NCBI RefSeq assembly: GCF_002443255.2
Contig: NW_019211454.1
Span: forward strand, 26,543,344 to 26,607,343
Origin: Varroa destructor
Lineage: Eukaryota; Arthropoda; Arachnida; Mesostigmata; Varroidae
Direction of reading: 5' to 3'
DNA length: 64,000 nucleotides
Part shown: piece by piece, positions 39,123-49,700 of the stretch
Layout of the letters: each line of letters opens with the position of its first letter
How positions within the stretch are numbered: position 1 is the first letter of the stretch
The notes under the pieces: model-generated
Databases searched by the model: none
Told to the model about the DNA's origin: nothing
The model's input: the letters and a program-made list of their open reading frames with translations, nothing else
Program-made: the position numbers and the translations under genes

Positions 39123-40601
39123 TCATCTGTCCAGAACGCTGCCACCAGCGTTCCTTTTGCTAATGACGCAAGTATTATCAACCGTCGACCCAATTGATTT
39201 GGGAGCATCGCACACGAGACTGATATACAGAAGGACAATGTTTATAATTTCGTTTGAGATATTTTCCGGGGCACAGGTTTTGCCATTTAGAACTTACTTT
39301 TCCTATTACCTTATTTTCACTTCGTATAATGCCGTTTTTCGAAATCCTGTCTGCAAAGATGAGCTGGCCAAAGTTTAACATGTTACAGTAGCAAATCCGA
39401 ATTACTTTACTTGCAAGTGAACTAAGGCGGAAACGACCATAAATTGGTAGGGTTAGTTTATCAATGAAAATAGAAAGGTGGGTACTTAAGCACTTGTCGA
39501 TAGCAGTTATAGCAGCAGCGTATGATCGAAACAACGACTATAAAAGACGTCAAGCAGCTGAATCATAGCGGATAAGGGAAATCTTAATTAAGCTTTGCAC
39601 GCGTGTCATCTTTGGAGTTTTTTAATCGATCTATGACGTTACCTGTTTCCAGCCTGTGAGTACGAGAGAATTTTTGGTTGTGCGTCAGGACTTCAAAAGG
39701 AACTTGCCTCAACCCGCTTTGTTGTCACTGTTCGTCAGCTCAACACGTACTGTGATAGTATGGAAAAGACCCATCGGTAAGTTGTCGCGCGTTTGGTCGG
39801 CGATGGACTGTAACTAATAGTAAGTACGAAGCGATGCGTCCATGTGAAAAGTATTGCTATACATAATAATAATAGGATTCGTGTTGCAAAAAGCGTTTTA
39901 ACAATAAGAGAAAATTTCCCTTTCTAGTATGTTGGAAGCTTCCGTTTTTACGGCCTACCCTTACATCAGCTACCATAACACTAATATGTAATTGATCCGC
40001 TTAACACCAAGCCCTATAACGGAATCAAACATTAGTAGCAGTAACATTATTATTATTATTATTATGCTCTTACGTATACGCAAAAAAAGACCTATTGCAA
40101 ATTAAAGCGTCCAACGATTACTTGTTCTCGCCCTGTAACCACCATACCCATTAGATTGAAAGCTCTATGCATTATGGAACAGGAATAGATGATGACGCCA
40201 CAATGTGCATATCACTGGCCGGCAGAATTTGCAATGGAGCTTGCCTTTTGATATACTATTTGTTGTATAGATTAACTGAGATCAGCTTTAGTTATACAAA
40301 AGATGAAAGAATGACCCCGCAGGGTTTTATATATCCTAAATTGGCATGTTCTTGGGCATCGTAGGATGTGACTGAAACGAGATTGGGGTTGATAAAATTC
40401 TATTATAGCTGCTACTTCGTTACTTTGTACACAAATACTATACTGAGCTTTCAAACCATTTTCAAACTGACAAACTTTAAATACTATCGATGAATAAATA
40501 TAGACTTCACTTACTACTAAAGCTGAGTCCAGTAAAACTAATTGTTTATTTATTCGCTCAGAATAAAATCTCTGGCGTACGCGCTCACGGAGGGGCGTCA
40601 A
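39123..40601 (-). CDS. five-exon gene model (3' part), unrecognised
   Basis: Minus exons are 40601-40515, 39807-39751, 39537-39406, 39350-39310 and 39219-39123 (stop TGA). Donors are GTAAGT, GTACGT, GTAATT and GTAATA. Most acceptors are pyrimidine-rich (TTACTATTAGTTACAG, CTTGACGTCTTTTATAG, CAGCTCATCTTTGCAG, CCTTCTGTATATCAG). Phases run 0,0,0,2 and all agree, giving about 137 residues. Protein-like stretches are RERVRQRFYSERINKQLVLL, SIADQTRDNLPMGLFHTIT and TAIDKCLSTHLSIFIDKL. The introns of 55 and 90 nt flanking the small exon are short. The last exon has an alternative longer reading to a GTAAGT donor at 39082. The 5' end probably lies upstream, perhaps at 41466. No family recognised. The chain of four agreeing junctions is the main evidence. 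Confidence 0.45.
40046..40065. repeat. (ATT)n microsatellite
   Basis: Uninterrupted ATT trinucleotides, about 6.7 copies. Confidence 0.9.
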
Positions 40602-41245
40602 CTAGTCTTCAGCTGGTTGATGTTCAGCTGAAGGCTAGATGACAAATTTCGAGAGCATGATTATTCTGTTAATATAATTAACCAATTTTCTACAAAAGAC
40701 TAATGATCCTACTACTTCTAGCCCTTGTTTAGAAAAAAAACAATCATCTTCTTTAACGAGCAAATACTAGTAGAACGCCATTAGGCGCAGTTATAGCTGG
40801 CGGATCTGTGAGAAAGAAAGCACTCAAAATGTCGCTTATAGCACATGCTATTTTTGTATATATTTCCTTGGAACTGAAAAAAGACACTTAATTATCTGGA
40901 TGATTGACAATTTTTGCATCTTAAATCCTTATAGATGTATCTTGGAGGAAACCCAGTCGTGTCAGATCGATGTAAGGGCAGCTTACGCGCAGGCTGTCAA
41001 AGCAGAGCAGCTTGTTATCCGCGATCTTTGTCGGCCGGGGCTTTTTCAGGATGGTAAATATATGTTACTTGTTCAACTTCTTGCAACAACGACACTAGCA
41101 GCAAATAATAGAAAACCTCTTGTAACTTGATTTACATGTGCTTAATCTTATTTGCTTCACATGATTTGTAGAGTACTTAAAAGAGGCGCACTGCATATCG
41201 GCAATTTACTCGGAAAAGACTGACGGGCCGTGTCGAAAGCCTTAC

Positions 41246-41466
41246 TCGAAGCTACTGGCAGCCGCGTTTGACGGGTCATCTATCTCGCAATTCGTGAGAA
41301 TCAAAAAGAACTCTTCTAAAAGTATCGCCACCTCAGCATCAGATCCCGCTGCACTTTTATACAATCTGTGTTGGTAAGATATTAATGACAACATAAACCA
41401 AGGCTCATTATAGGTTAGGTAAGTTGTCAAAGACAAAATCGAAGCTGGTCCAGTAGACGCCGCCAT
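41246..41466 (-). CDS. candidate first coding exon, unrecognised
   Basis: ATG GCG GCG at 41466 lies in a YY1-like ATATGGCGGCG context, typical of a start near a housekeeping promoter. The 73-codon frame reads MAASTGPASILSL..., then SDAEVAILLEEFFLILTNCE and IDDPSNAAASSF, and ends at a strong donor (TTCGA then GTAAGG) leaving two bases. The protein looks helical and soluble. It is the likely 5' exon of the 39123-40601 model, but the phase requires at least one further exon between. A good frame near 41140-41080 (KLQEVFYYLLLV) was seen but does not join in phase. Alternatively a separate acceptor inside the exon (CTTACCAACACAG) splits it. Confidence 0.4.
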
Positions 41467-41496
41467 ATCACAACTTAGCCCGCATGGGGGCATCCT

Positions 41497-41600
41497 TGCC
41501 TTGGCTGAGGCGGTAGCGAAGTTGGCGTCATAAGCCCTAAGCCCGCATAAGTTGCGTGTTTAAATCCCACCTTATGTTGGAAGCAGTCATTTTGGCAAAT
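41497..41600 (+). mobile_element. tRNA-derived SINE-like element
   Basis: A-box-like TTGGCTGAGGCGGTAGCG at 41501-41518 and a B-box-like GTGTTTAAATCCCAC at 41556-41570 at tRNA spacing, then TTATGTTGGAAGCAGTC. Degenerate arms exclude a working tRNA. The element sits immediately upstream of the minus-strand start at 41466. Confidence 0.5.
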
Positions 41601-42061
41601 TAAACGATGTTCTTGTCAGCAACTCTTTTTACACTTGAGGGGTTTGTCGACTCCTGGCGATAAGATATCTATCTGTGACTGAGCACAGCCGATTTTGCAC
41701 GAATCAAGAACTGCTGCCCTCCGAGGCTTCTCAGTCTCCTATTGGAAGACCCTTAGACTTAGCTTACCCCATACTTCCGGAAGGCGCCTTCGATAACCAA
41801 GAGTCAAATCAGGTGATCTGCCCGACCACTATTCTAAACGCATTCCATATCGCACAAAACTATCCCAAGAAGCACTGTGGAAGTGATGCGTCAGCTTTTT
41901 ATGAGATTAAAGCGTCTGCTATGGCTTTAGATTAAGCGGACTCCACCTCAGCTTGTGCGCTCGCGAGGAAGTGCAGGAATAGAAACAATACTTACTTTGC
42001 TGTATTATATAGGAATTACTGATGGTTGCCCTTTGACCTGTGCAGTAACAGTCAGTAAGAT

Positions 42062-42069
<8 letters not shown>

Positions 42070-42118
<49 letters not shown>
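42070..42118. repeat. long (TA)n microsatellite
   Basis: About 24 uninterrupted AT/TA units. An open frame over it is an artefact of the repeat. Confidence 0.95.
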
Positions 42119-42119
<1 letters not shown>

Positions 42120-43568
42120 CAGATTCGCTCACTTTCACTCATCAATACCTTTCTTCTCTTCCTTACATATAGTCTTGACTGCAGGTACACACCGGACCAG
42201 TTTGCCTTGATTATTCAGTTATTTAGACTGGATCATTTTATTGTCGTATTCAAGTGACGCTACGACTTTTCTGCCAATTTGAAGTTTTTGCTTTAACATA
42301 AAAAGGCTGTTTTCAGGAATATCATTTTAACTTTTGTGTTTCTTTGTCGAGCTGGACATACGCTTAGCTTGACAGCTAACGTAAAAGTCGTTAGAACCGT
42401 GTTCGAAATAGTATACATATTACTACTTTTTCGTCGCCGTTTTTTTTTTCGGATTTTCAGTGCGTATTACGCTGTGTATGAATGTACGCAAGTGCATGCT
42501 GGCCGCTGCGGGGGACGCAGCTTCAGCAAAAACTTACTGCGCCAAATCTATCAGGGTCTAGACCACAACTGTCGTCCCTTCAAAACGCTCTGTAACCAGC
42601 TACCATCAAGCAACTCTCGACTTCCCGGTCAAGACACGAAACAACATAGCGCGAAAAATGGTCACCATACGATTATGCATACATCGCTGGCAGAAACTAT
42701 ACGATCAGTCGTGCTTGGCATTATTGTTTCACTTACGTCGATGCTATGGGCCCTCGGAGGCCTCGTTACGACCACGTAACGAACCCACAATTTAGAAGAG
42801 TTGAGTCAAAGAGTATATATACATATGTATTTTATCGTTTATTACGATGAACCTACCATGAAGGTAAATAAAGTAACGACTCAACTATAGGTGTGTTATT
42901 TGCACCAAAAATACCTCAATATGTACGCGTGAGAAGAATCTTCCATCCAATCTACCGAATAGAACACGATGAACTTCTTGAGTGCTCAATTTTACAAAAG
43001 AAACACACTTGCACGTTAGCTACCTTTTTCTAATGACTATTATTTTTACGGTTATTTTAAAAATAAAACTATTTATCACAGATGCTAATGAGCATAGTGA
43101 TGAAACCTAAAAGGGACGCGACTAGTATTTCTACTTGCTTTGCCAGGCGCTGACTCAATATGAGCCAATCATTTATTTTGTGAGCAGCTTAAACACCTCC
43201 ACATCTTGTATTCTTAACGTTACTAAAGAGACATAATATGATACTCAACTTTATGTCGCGGGATCCAAGTCCTGTACACAGGCAATGCGTATGAGAAACG
43301 GTAACGACGTATGGTTGAGGAAATAGCTTAAAAGTTACCAAGAGAAACTTAAGGGCTGTGTGTTATAGGAAGGAACAGAATCCGTTAATTTCTAAAGATA
43401 ACCTTGTGCTGCGACCCGAGTGTTAAGGCCTCACCTTCAAGTACACTTCACTTCAAAAGAAAACTTGTTTTGTATTTTCTAACTATTTATTCATTTGTCG
43501 AGTCAGCGCAATGTAGTCTTCTACTTAAACGTGCCTTGCCGATATCAAGAAACGAGCTCCTTTCTGAG

Positions 43569-43594
43569 ATATATATATATATATATATATATAT
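43569..43594. repeat. (AT)13 microsatellite
   Basis: Uninterrupted AT dinucleotides. Confidence 0.95.
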
Positions 43595-43794
43595 CAGGAA
43601 AGAACACCATGTTGAAATATATGGTTTTTTGACAATTAACAGTAAAAACTACATCGCATATTTTTACATGGAAAAACGTATTTGATTTCCACATAAATGA
43701 AATAAAAGCAGTATTCATATGATGTTTTTATATCTATCAAGAGGCTACCATGGTTGACTAGGTCGTTAGTCGAAAGCACACGACACATCGGCAA

Positions 43795-43823
43795 GTGGTC
43801 TAGAGCTTTCATGTCTAGACCGC
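43795..43823. repeat. 10-bp stem hairpin
   Basis: GTGGTCTAGA, 9-base loop, TCTAGACCGC: ten pairs with one G-U wobble. The flanks on both sides are not complementary. Confidence 0.75.
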
Positions 43824-44182
43824 GTTAGAGTTAGCAGTTATTTATTATTCGGTTGGCCTTGACACTCGGTTATCGCTACCGATTCTGTTGAGGTTTGCGC
43901 TACGGCGGCGCCCCTTGCAAATTTGGCATTCTTGTTGTGACGCCCCACGACCCCGCAACATCACAACGATCTCTTGCGATTCTAGTATCTTCGCACTCTC
44001 GCCCACTGCCGTCAAACTATATATTTTCAGACGCCTTTTTAGTCGGGTCTTTCTCCTATCGACTAGTCCTTCGAGGCTAAACCCCCCTTCCGTCCTTTAC
44101 TTCAGCGCAGTCCAGTGTGACCTGATGCCCCTAGAGTGCTAACGGTTGTACCAAAAGTGTTTTGCTTGTATAAAAAATTTGA

Positions 44183-44746
44183 TCACCAATCACTTCTGCA
44201 AGTTGGGTCGGAAGCAGACTGAGTATATATATTCATTGCGATGAGGTTGGGCTGGGAAAAAGTCTTTAATAAAACCAACGCATAATTGATTTTAAAAGTC
44301 AGCGCAGGGCAACAGTATAGTGAATTTTTTTCACACACATACGTCTGTGTATTAAGGTGTACACCATTTATACGACTATTGTGAGCGTTCCTGTCGATAA
44401 AAAAGCATGACCTCTTCGGACAAATACAAAAAACTGCCACTGTCTGTATAGTGGCCATACGATCAAATGCATTTTCTTCCATTCGACAAACATAACTCCA
44501 TTTCGTGTTAACAAATATCCGCTCAGCGGAGAAAAACCTTGTACAGCTGTTACACTGACACGCGATATTTGAACAAAAAAGAAAAGAAAAACATACTTTA
44601 TAGACGAAGATGATCATATCGAGGATTGAATAGGTTACGTGAGAACGCCCCGTAAATGCGGACATTACTGCAAATGATAAGTTATTAAACTGGGCAGCGT
44701 GATGATCGTCGCCGTACCGTAAGGGCCAGTGTGCCAATGTAATCAA
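44183..44746 (-). CDS. long open frame, possibly two exons, unrecognised
   Basis: 187 codons without a stop but no ATG near the 5' end. A strong donor (AAA then GTATGT at 44596) and an acceptor (ATCGCGTGTCAG, exon from 44554) would excise an in-frame 42-nt pyrimidine-rich segment. Downstream the frame reads CNSCTRFF and, further on, WSYVCR, which recalls the C4 zinc-finger spacing of nuclear receptors, but the other required cysteines are not in place. It may be a diverged or decayed domain, or chance. Confidence 0.2.
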   Translation of the reverse strand: MITLAHWPLRYGDDHHAAQFNNLSFAVMSAFTGRSHVTYSILDMIIFVYKVCFSFLFCSNIACQCNSCTRFFSAERIFVNTKWSYVCRMEENAFDRMATIQTVAVFCICPKRSCFFIDRNAHNSRINGVHLNTQTYVCEKNSLYCCPALTFKINYALVLLKTFSQPNLIAMNIYTQSASDPTCRSDW

Positions 44747-45559
44747 TATAGAGGGGGCGAACTAGATTTGGTTGAAGTAGCATTTTTTACTCGGTCCATA
44801 TTATTCGAATAGAAACGTAGACGATCACATATCTACGAAAAATTTATGAAAATCGGGTACTTATAGAAGTGGATGTTCCCGTATTGAAAATGATGAACAA
44901 ATTAAATGTCAATAAATAAAATAAAACAAACGATAAATGTGATACCCTACCTCGTCGAATCCAGCGCATATCAATGGAGCTATAAAAAATATGGAATATA
45001 ATAGATTTTTGGCAGGAGCATATGACAATAAATGCATACACTTTAAACGGTGGCTTGCTTGACAAGTTTATAATTAAACGATTTTAAGATAAGAGTCCTT
45101 AAGTTAGGTGGCAACAGTATTAGGTATTTTTCCTTTAAATAACTGTAGACGTCCAGCGTGGGTTTCCTTGCGTCTAAAGCTACCATAGGTACACACTATG
45201 CTCTAAAAAACTTTCAAACTGTGCTACTGGTGTAATCGAATTTTGTTTTCTTTTTTTTTGTCGTCCGTCTATTTAGCTCACTGACCTATTTTTCAAGTTT
45301 TCTCACTTTGCCATACACATACCCTTGACTCACTCAAGAGACGAAATTATCTTCTGCTTATTGCTAAATGAACGTAATTAAACTAGCAGATATTTTCTTT
45401 AGAGTTTATTTATATTTACACGGATCTATATAGATTGTCACATAAAAACGAGGAGACGACACAATGGCAAATGGCAAAACCGCTGGTGATGACAACAATA
45501 AGAGAAATCGAATAGAGAAATGCGATAATAAAATAATAAAAAAAATCCAATGACATTTC

Positions 45560-45580
45560 TATATATATATATATATATAT
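45560..45580. repeat. (TA)10 microsatellite
   Basis: Uninterrupted TA dinucleotides. Confidence 0.95.
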
Positions 45581-45736
45581 GTTAACAAAAACCAAAGGCA
45601 AGCAATAATTTTTTTTTTCGGGTCATCGCGCAGCTAGTGAATGTGACGCCGCTATTTCTATTGGCGTTGATCCGTGAGGCCAGCTCAAATTGCCGCTGTT
45701 ATCTTTTAATGTGCATCAGTCCGCTTTTCACTTTAG

Positions 45737-46193
45737 CGTAGGACACGCTTCAACCGAAACCTGCTTGCGAAGAAACAACCTAAAATTAAACGCAGTCGTA
45801 GATCGGGCTGTTATCGTTGGTACTACAAACGAGGTACAGGATCAGAGGCACAATAGTAGCAGCAGCGGCACTAAAAAAAGGCCTGTTAAAAGATCTACTT
45901 TCTTTATATCAGCAAAAAGAAATTTAAAATCCTACATGTTAAGGGAGAAAGATGTCGGGAAATGGAAAATGAAGGTTAAACCCAGACGGCGGTTAGAGAG
46001 GTATTCCTTCACTTCAATTTCGAGTCTCGTCATTCTCGAACAGAGATCTTTTGATCAACGGAAATACGTTGAACAGAAATCTAGAGACGACGAGATCCTG
46101 AAGGGAGCGCAGCGCTTCGTATTGGTAAAAAGAAGCTGTGAAAAGTTGACGCTGAAACTGTTCGTTTTTTCGGGCTTGTCATTTATTTATTGA
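45737..46193 (+). CDS. candidate terminal exon, basic protein, unrecognised
   Basis: A good acceptor (CCGCTTTTCACTTTAG) precedes a frame of about 152 codons ending in TGA at 46193, with AATAAA only three bases later (46197-46202). The product is basic and polar, with KKRPVKRS, KWKMKVKPRRRLERY and QRSFDQRKYVEQKSRDDEIL. A short SSSSG linker follows QRH. The frame needs two bases from an upstream exon not yet found. A polyadenylation signal so close to the stop suits a compact 3' end. No family recognised. Confidence 0.33.
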
Positions 46194-46196
46194 CGA

Positions 46197-46202
46197 AATA
46201 AA
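46197..46202 (+). promoter_or_regulatory. possible polyadenylation signal
   Basis: AATAAA starting three bases after the stop of the 45737-46193 frame, followed by TTGCTCGTTTTTGTTCC, a T/G-rich stretch about 15 bases downstream. Confidence 0.35.
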
Positions 46203-46639
46203 GAAGTAAGTTGCTCGTTTTTGTTCCATTTCTGCTTGGATGGGCAGCTTGAACTAGGGTGACGGGATGGGGTGAGCAAATCGTGCGACACAGCGAGTAG
46301 TTCAGCGAAAGTAATGAACAATATGTGTTGCAAAAATTAACATGGCGCAAATAATGGGTGGCATTGCTGTGACCCGGACAATGTTATCCTGACAGGATTC
46401 ATTAAAACTGGGCACGAATCGATGCCAAGATCTGAGTTAGCAAAAAAAATCGCCTTCTTTTTCAGGTAATTCAAGCTTCTAAATAATATGCTGCTCAATC
46501 AAAATTCAGATATCTAATAGCCAGTCATGCTTATCACTCAGTTCTACAAAGATGCCGTTCCTGGGTCTCCTAGTAACGCAGGACCGTTGAATAAGTTTCT
46601 GCTTGTTTTTATGTAATTGTAACTTAAATAACGGAATTC

Positions 46640-46697
46640 ATACAAAACGATATCGACCCCCAGTGTTACGCACTGGGGGGTCGATATCGTTTTGTAT
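46640..46697. repeat. near-perfect 26-bp inverted repeat, MITE-like
   Basis: The left arm, 46640-46665, starts ATACAAAACGATATCG; the right arm, 46671-46697, is its exact reverse complement except for one extra G in a run of Gs. The loop is TTACG. Each arm carries TA followed inward by CAAAACGATATCG, so TA could be a Tc1/mariner-type target duplication around a minimal element. The perfect pairing implies recent origin, selection, or an assembly fold-back. Confidence 0.85.
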
Positions 46698-46756
46698 AGA
46701 CGCACTTTGAAATCGTTGAAGGAAAAGGCAAGACCTTCCGCGCCAAACTCTGCCAC

Positions 46757-49700
46757 ACCAATGAAGATTTATCAAAAAAGAGAAAAATTGAAGTGGAAGT
46801 GCAGTGTGGTTTCGCATTGAGGAATTAGAACGCTGTTTATACGAAGCAACATGTTTAGCTTCTGTCTTTTGATAAAAATCCCATTTTATATAGGTACTTT
46901 GACAGCGATAGTATAGTTTTGTATTATTTACTTTTGATATGACAATGGATACTTTGTTACAACAGCCATGCCATAAAACGTTGTTGCGTTCCTTATTTTC
47001 CAGCAGTCCCTAATTTCATTGATAAACAAAATTCTGTATATAACTGACGCTCTATGTAAGTCGTTCTGTTCGAACCAGCTTGCAGTACACGCTCGTCCAC
47101 GGCTATAGATTATCCTAAACTCGAACAAATATATTAAATGACGTTAATTATTTTATAGCTAATGCTTTTCTAAGTATTTTCGTTGTAGTAGATGCTTACC
47201 TTTGTATCGCCGCAAACCATATTGCATAATTCGTGCAAAACATATAATTAAAAAAGCAGATAAGACGGCAATTTAGCAGGATATCACCAGCTACCTTCTA
47301 AAAACTTTTTTTTCTAGACAGAACGACAATTGTCTAAGGTTCCATTCCATAAGAAACTTCTCCAAAAAAACTTAGTGTTTGCAAAGTTTTCTTTCCATTG
47401 CGTGTACTCTGGCCGCACTCGCCACACTGCTTACTAAGAAAAAACGTGTTTTTTATCGCATGATTTGGTACGTGCTGGGTATCATTTCGAAATAGCGCCA
47501 TTAAAACTAGATCTTATTTATAAAATTATCAAATACAGTTTACTAACACGTAACAATCTTCATCCGCGTTTTAGGTGGACATCAGTGATACAGCTTTTGA
47601 GACTACGCCATAGTTGATTTCGATCCTGAATATGTTCAATTCGACCTACAATTCGATTGAAACGTTTCAGGCAATATAAACAAATATACAACAATAACAA
47701 TTTTATGACCCGCGATGATTTTTATTAGGATCCACAGGGATCTGAGATTTTGTCTAATCCTTATTTTTGATTATATGTATTTTATAGGCCAGCTTTTTGT
47801 TCTGCCCTTTGTCGATCTCAACATTATTAGTACAAAAGTATAGTCACAATACTAGCTTTGACTGTATTAGTTAACCTGCAAACTAGACATCGTAAAAACG
47901 AAGAACCTTGGAACCGTCATATGTTCGATGTAAATAATAAGCTTGATCAACTGTTACCTGATGGTTTTCAAGGAAAATTTTGCTAGGCGGCATATTTCTA
48001 CGAACCTTTCGTAACGAAGACTATGTAGATAACGACGAAAATTTTAGCCGAGAACCAAATATTATTATAAACATTGCTACATAACTGTGGAACTAGCTAA
48101 ATCCGTTAACCATACCCGTTAATAATATTTCTCGCTAAAATATGCATGGCCATTTTTGCCTATGTACAAGCAGGTCGTAACCAAAATAGAATATATGCAA
48201 ACAGAGATCCATCTTTTAACTTCACACTTCAGCTTCTTGGGCCTCCATCGTACAGTAGCGTGTTACATTCTTTACCACACCAGCTCTTCACGCTGCGTCA
48301 TTGCCTCCGAGTTAGTTTGTCTCACAAGTCATTTTCATCCCAGATGTCGTACGATTATTGGGTCTAAGCAGTACCACTTGTATCACAGACTTAGCGACAG
48401 TGAGGTCTGCTATAGTGGGGTATGAGGTTTCACCTGCACCAATTCTATACAGCTGCACTTCCACCACTGCAATGCGACTATTCGCTCGAGGACAAGGTCC
48501 GCCGCCACCGTTATCGTCTTTTCGTTCACGCTATTCCGTCTCCTTCGTCTAACGTCAACCAAGTTGATCTATTATGACAATTCTTCCACTGCTTTTGTTG
48601 TCACAGCTACCTTTCAGAGGAGAATCCAGCGGGCCCTTGGCGGCTCCTTCAAAGAACTTGTGAAGAGGGGAGCTAGCTTGGTTCATTTATCAGCAGTTCG
48701 AGAAACGAAGGCCGCCGTAGCGGTGGGAACGGCGGCATATTCGTAATGAACTCCCAGAAGCAGCAGATGTAGTAGCCCGGAATCAGCACAGTGGGCAAAG
48801 AAGTGCCGTGACTAGGGGCGATTAAGGACATAAAGGATAAGGCTTGGAAAGGGTGAACTGAAGTCACTGGCAATACTATACCAATTGCCAATGCCAGTGG
48901 AAACTTCACTGCGTGGACGAGAATTTCATTTAATTCTGACGGCGTTAAGTGCCACTCTCATTCGTCCGTCCGTCTCAGCCGGTTTGCCCCTTACTAAAAC
49001 GTTTCCGAGGCACAATAAGTCGGGCAGCAAGGCACGAACGATACAGAAAGCACGGATCGGTAAGGCCTGGACGAACCGCGCGAGAGTTAGATTGAACAGA
49101 GCAGTTCAAAACGTTTGTCGAGAGGAAAATGAAAAGAATTTTCAAAGGGGAGATTGAAGTTACCACTGTTACCTCCGCGGCTGTTGTAAATGTTGCTGTT
49201 GTTGTTATTGTATACGCTGCAGTAACGCTGTTTCCATGGTCGTCGATGTTATCGGTGTATTTAGAGACACGAGCAAAGTCACATTCTATACAAGTTTACA
49301 ATTCCGACATTACTATCGCTACCTGTGGAATCTATTTCGAGAGCTCAGAGGCAGCGCTCAGGTACACTATACATCGAGCGAGTGGCGTTTTACGTATAGA
49401 TAATTAAAATAGGACTTGCCTTTTGTTACTTGCTCAAGTATGGACGCCTGGAATAAAGCGTTTAAACCCTGACTGATGGCACATACTTCATTTCTATAAT
49501 GACATTGTATGTCGTGTATGCCAAGCAAGGATTTCTCTCTCCTTTCGTGGGCAAGCGTCTCAACCTAGTTGTGCTGAATAGGAGCGTAGTTTTCTCATAC
49601 AGCCTGAAGACTCGCACGGAGACATTTCTTGAGCTCCTTTTGAAGTTTGACCTGCCGTCACAGTCTTCGAGGTTGGACAGCTAGTCGCCTTGAAAGGGTC

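Noticed and set aside
40900..41130. Exon-like frames on both strands at 41 kb, as the link between the 41466 and 40601 exons
   Set aside because: At least three readings look coding, but none joins the neighbours in phase with good splice sites.
42005..42190. Minus frame over the 42-kb repeat
   Set aside because: Its core is Tyr-Ile repeats translated from the (TA)n array.
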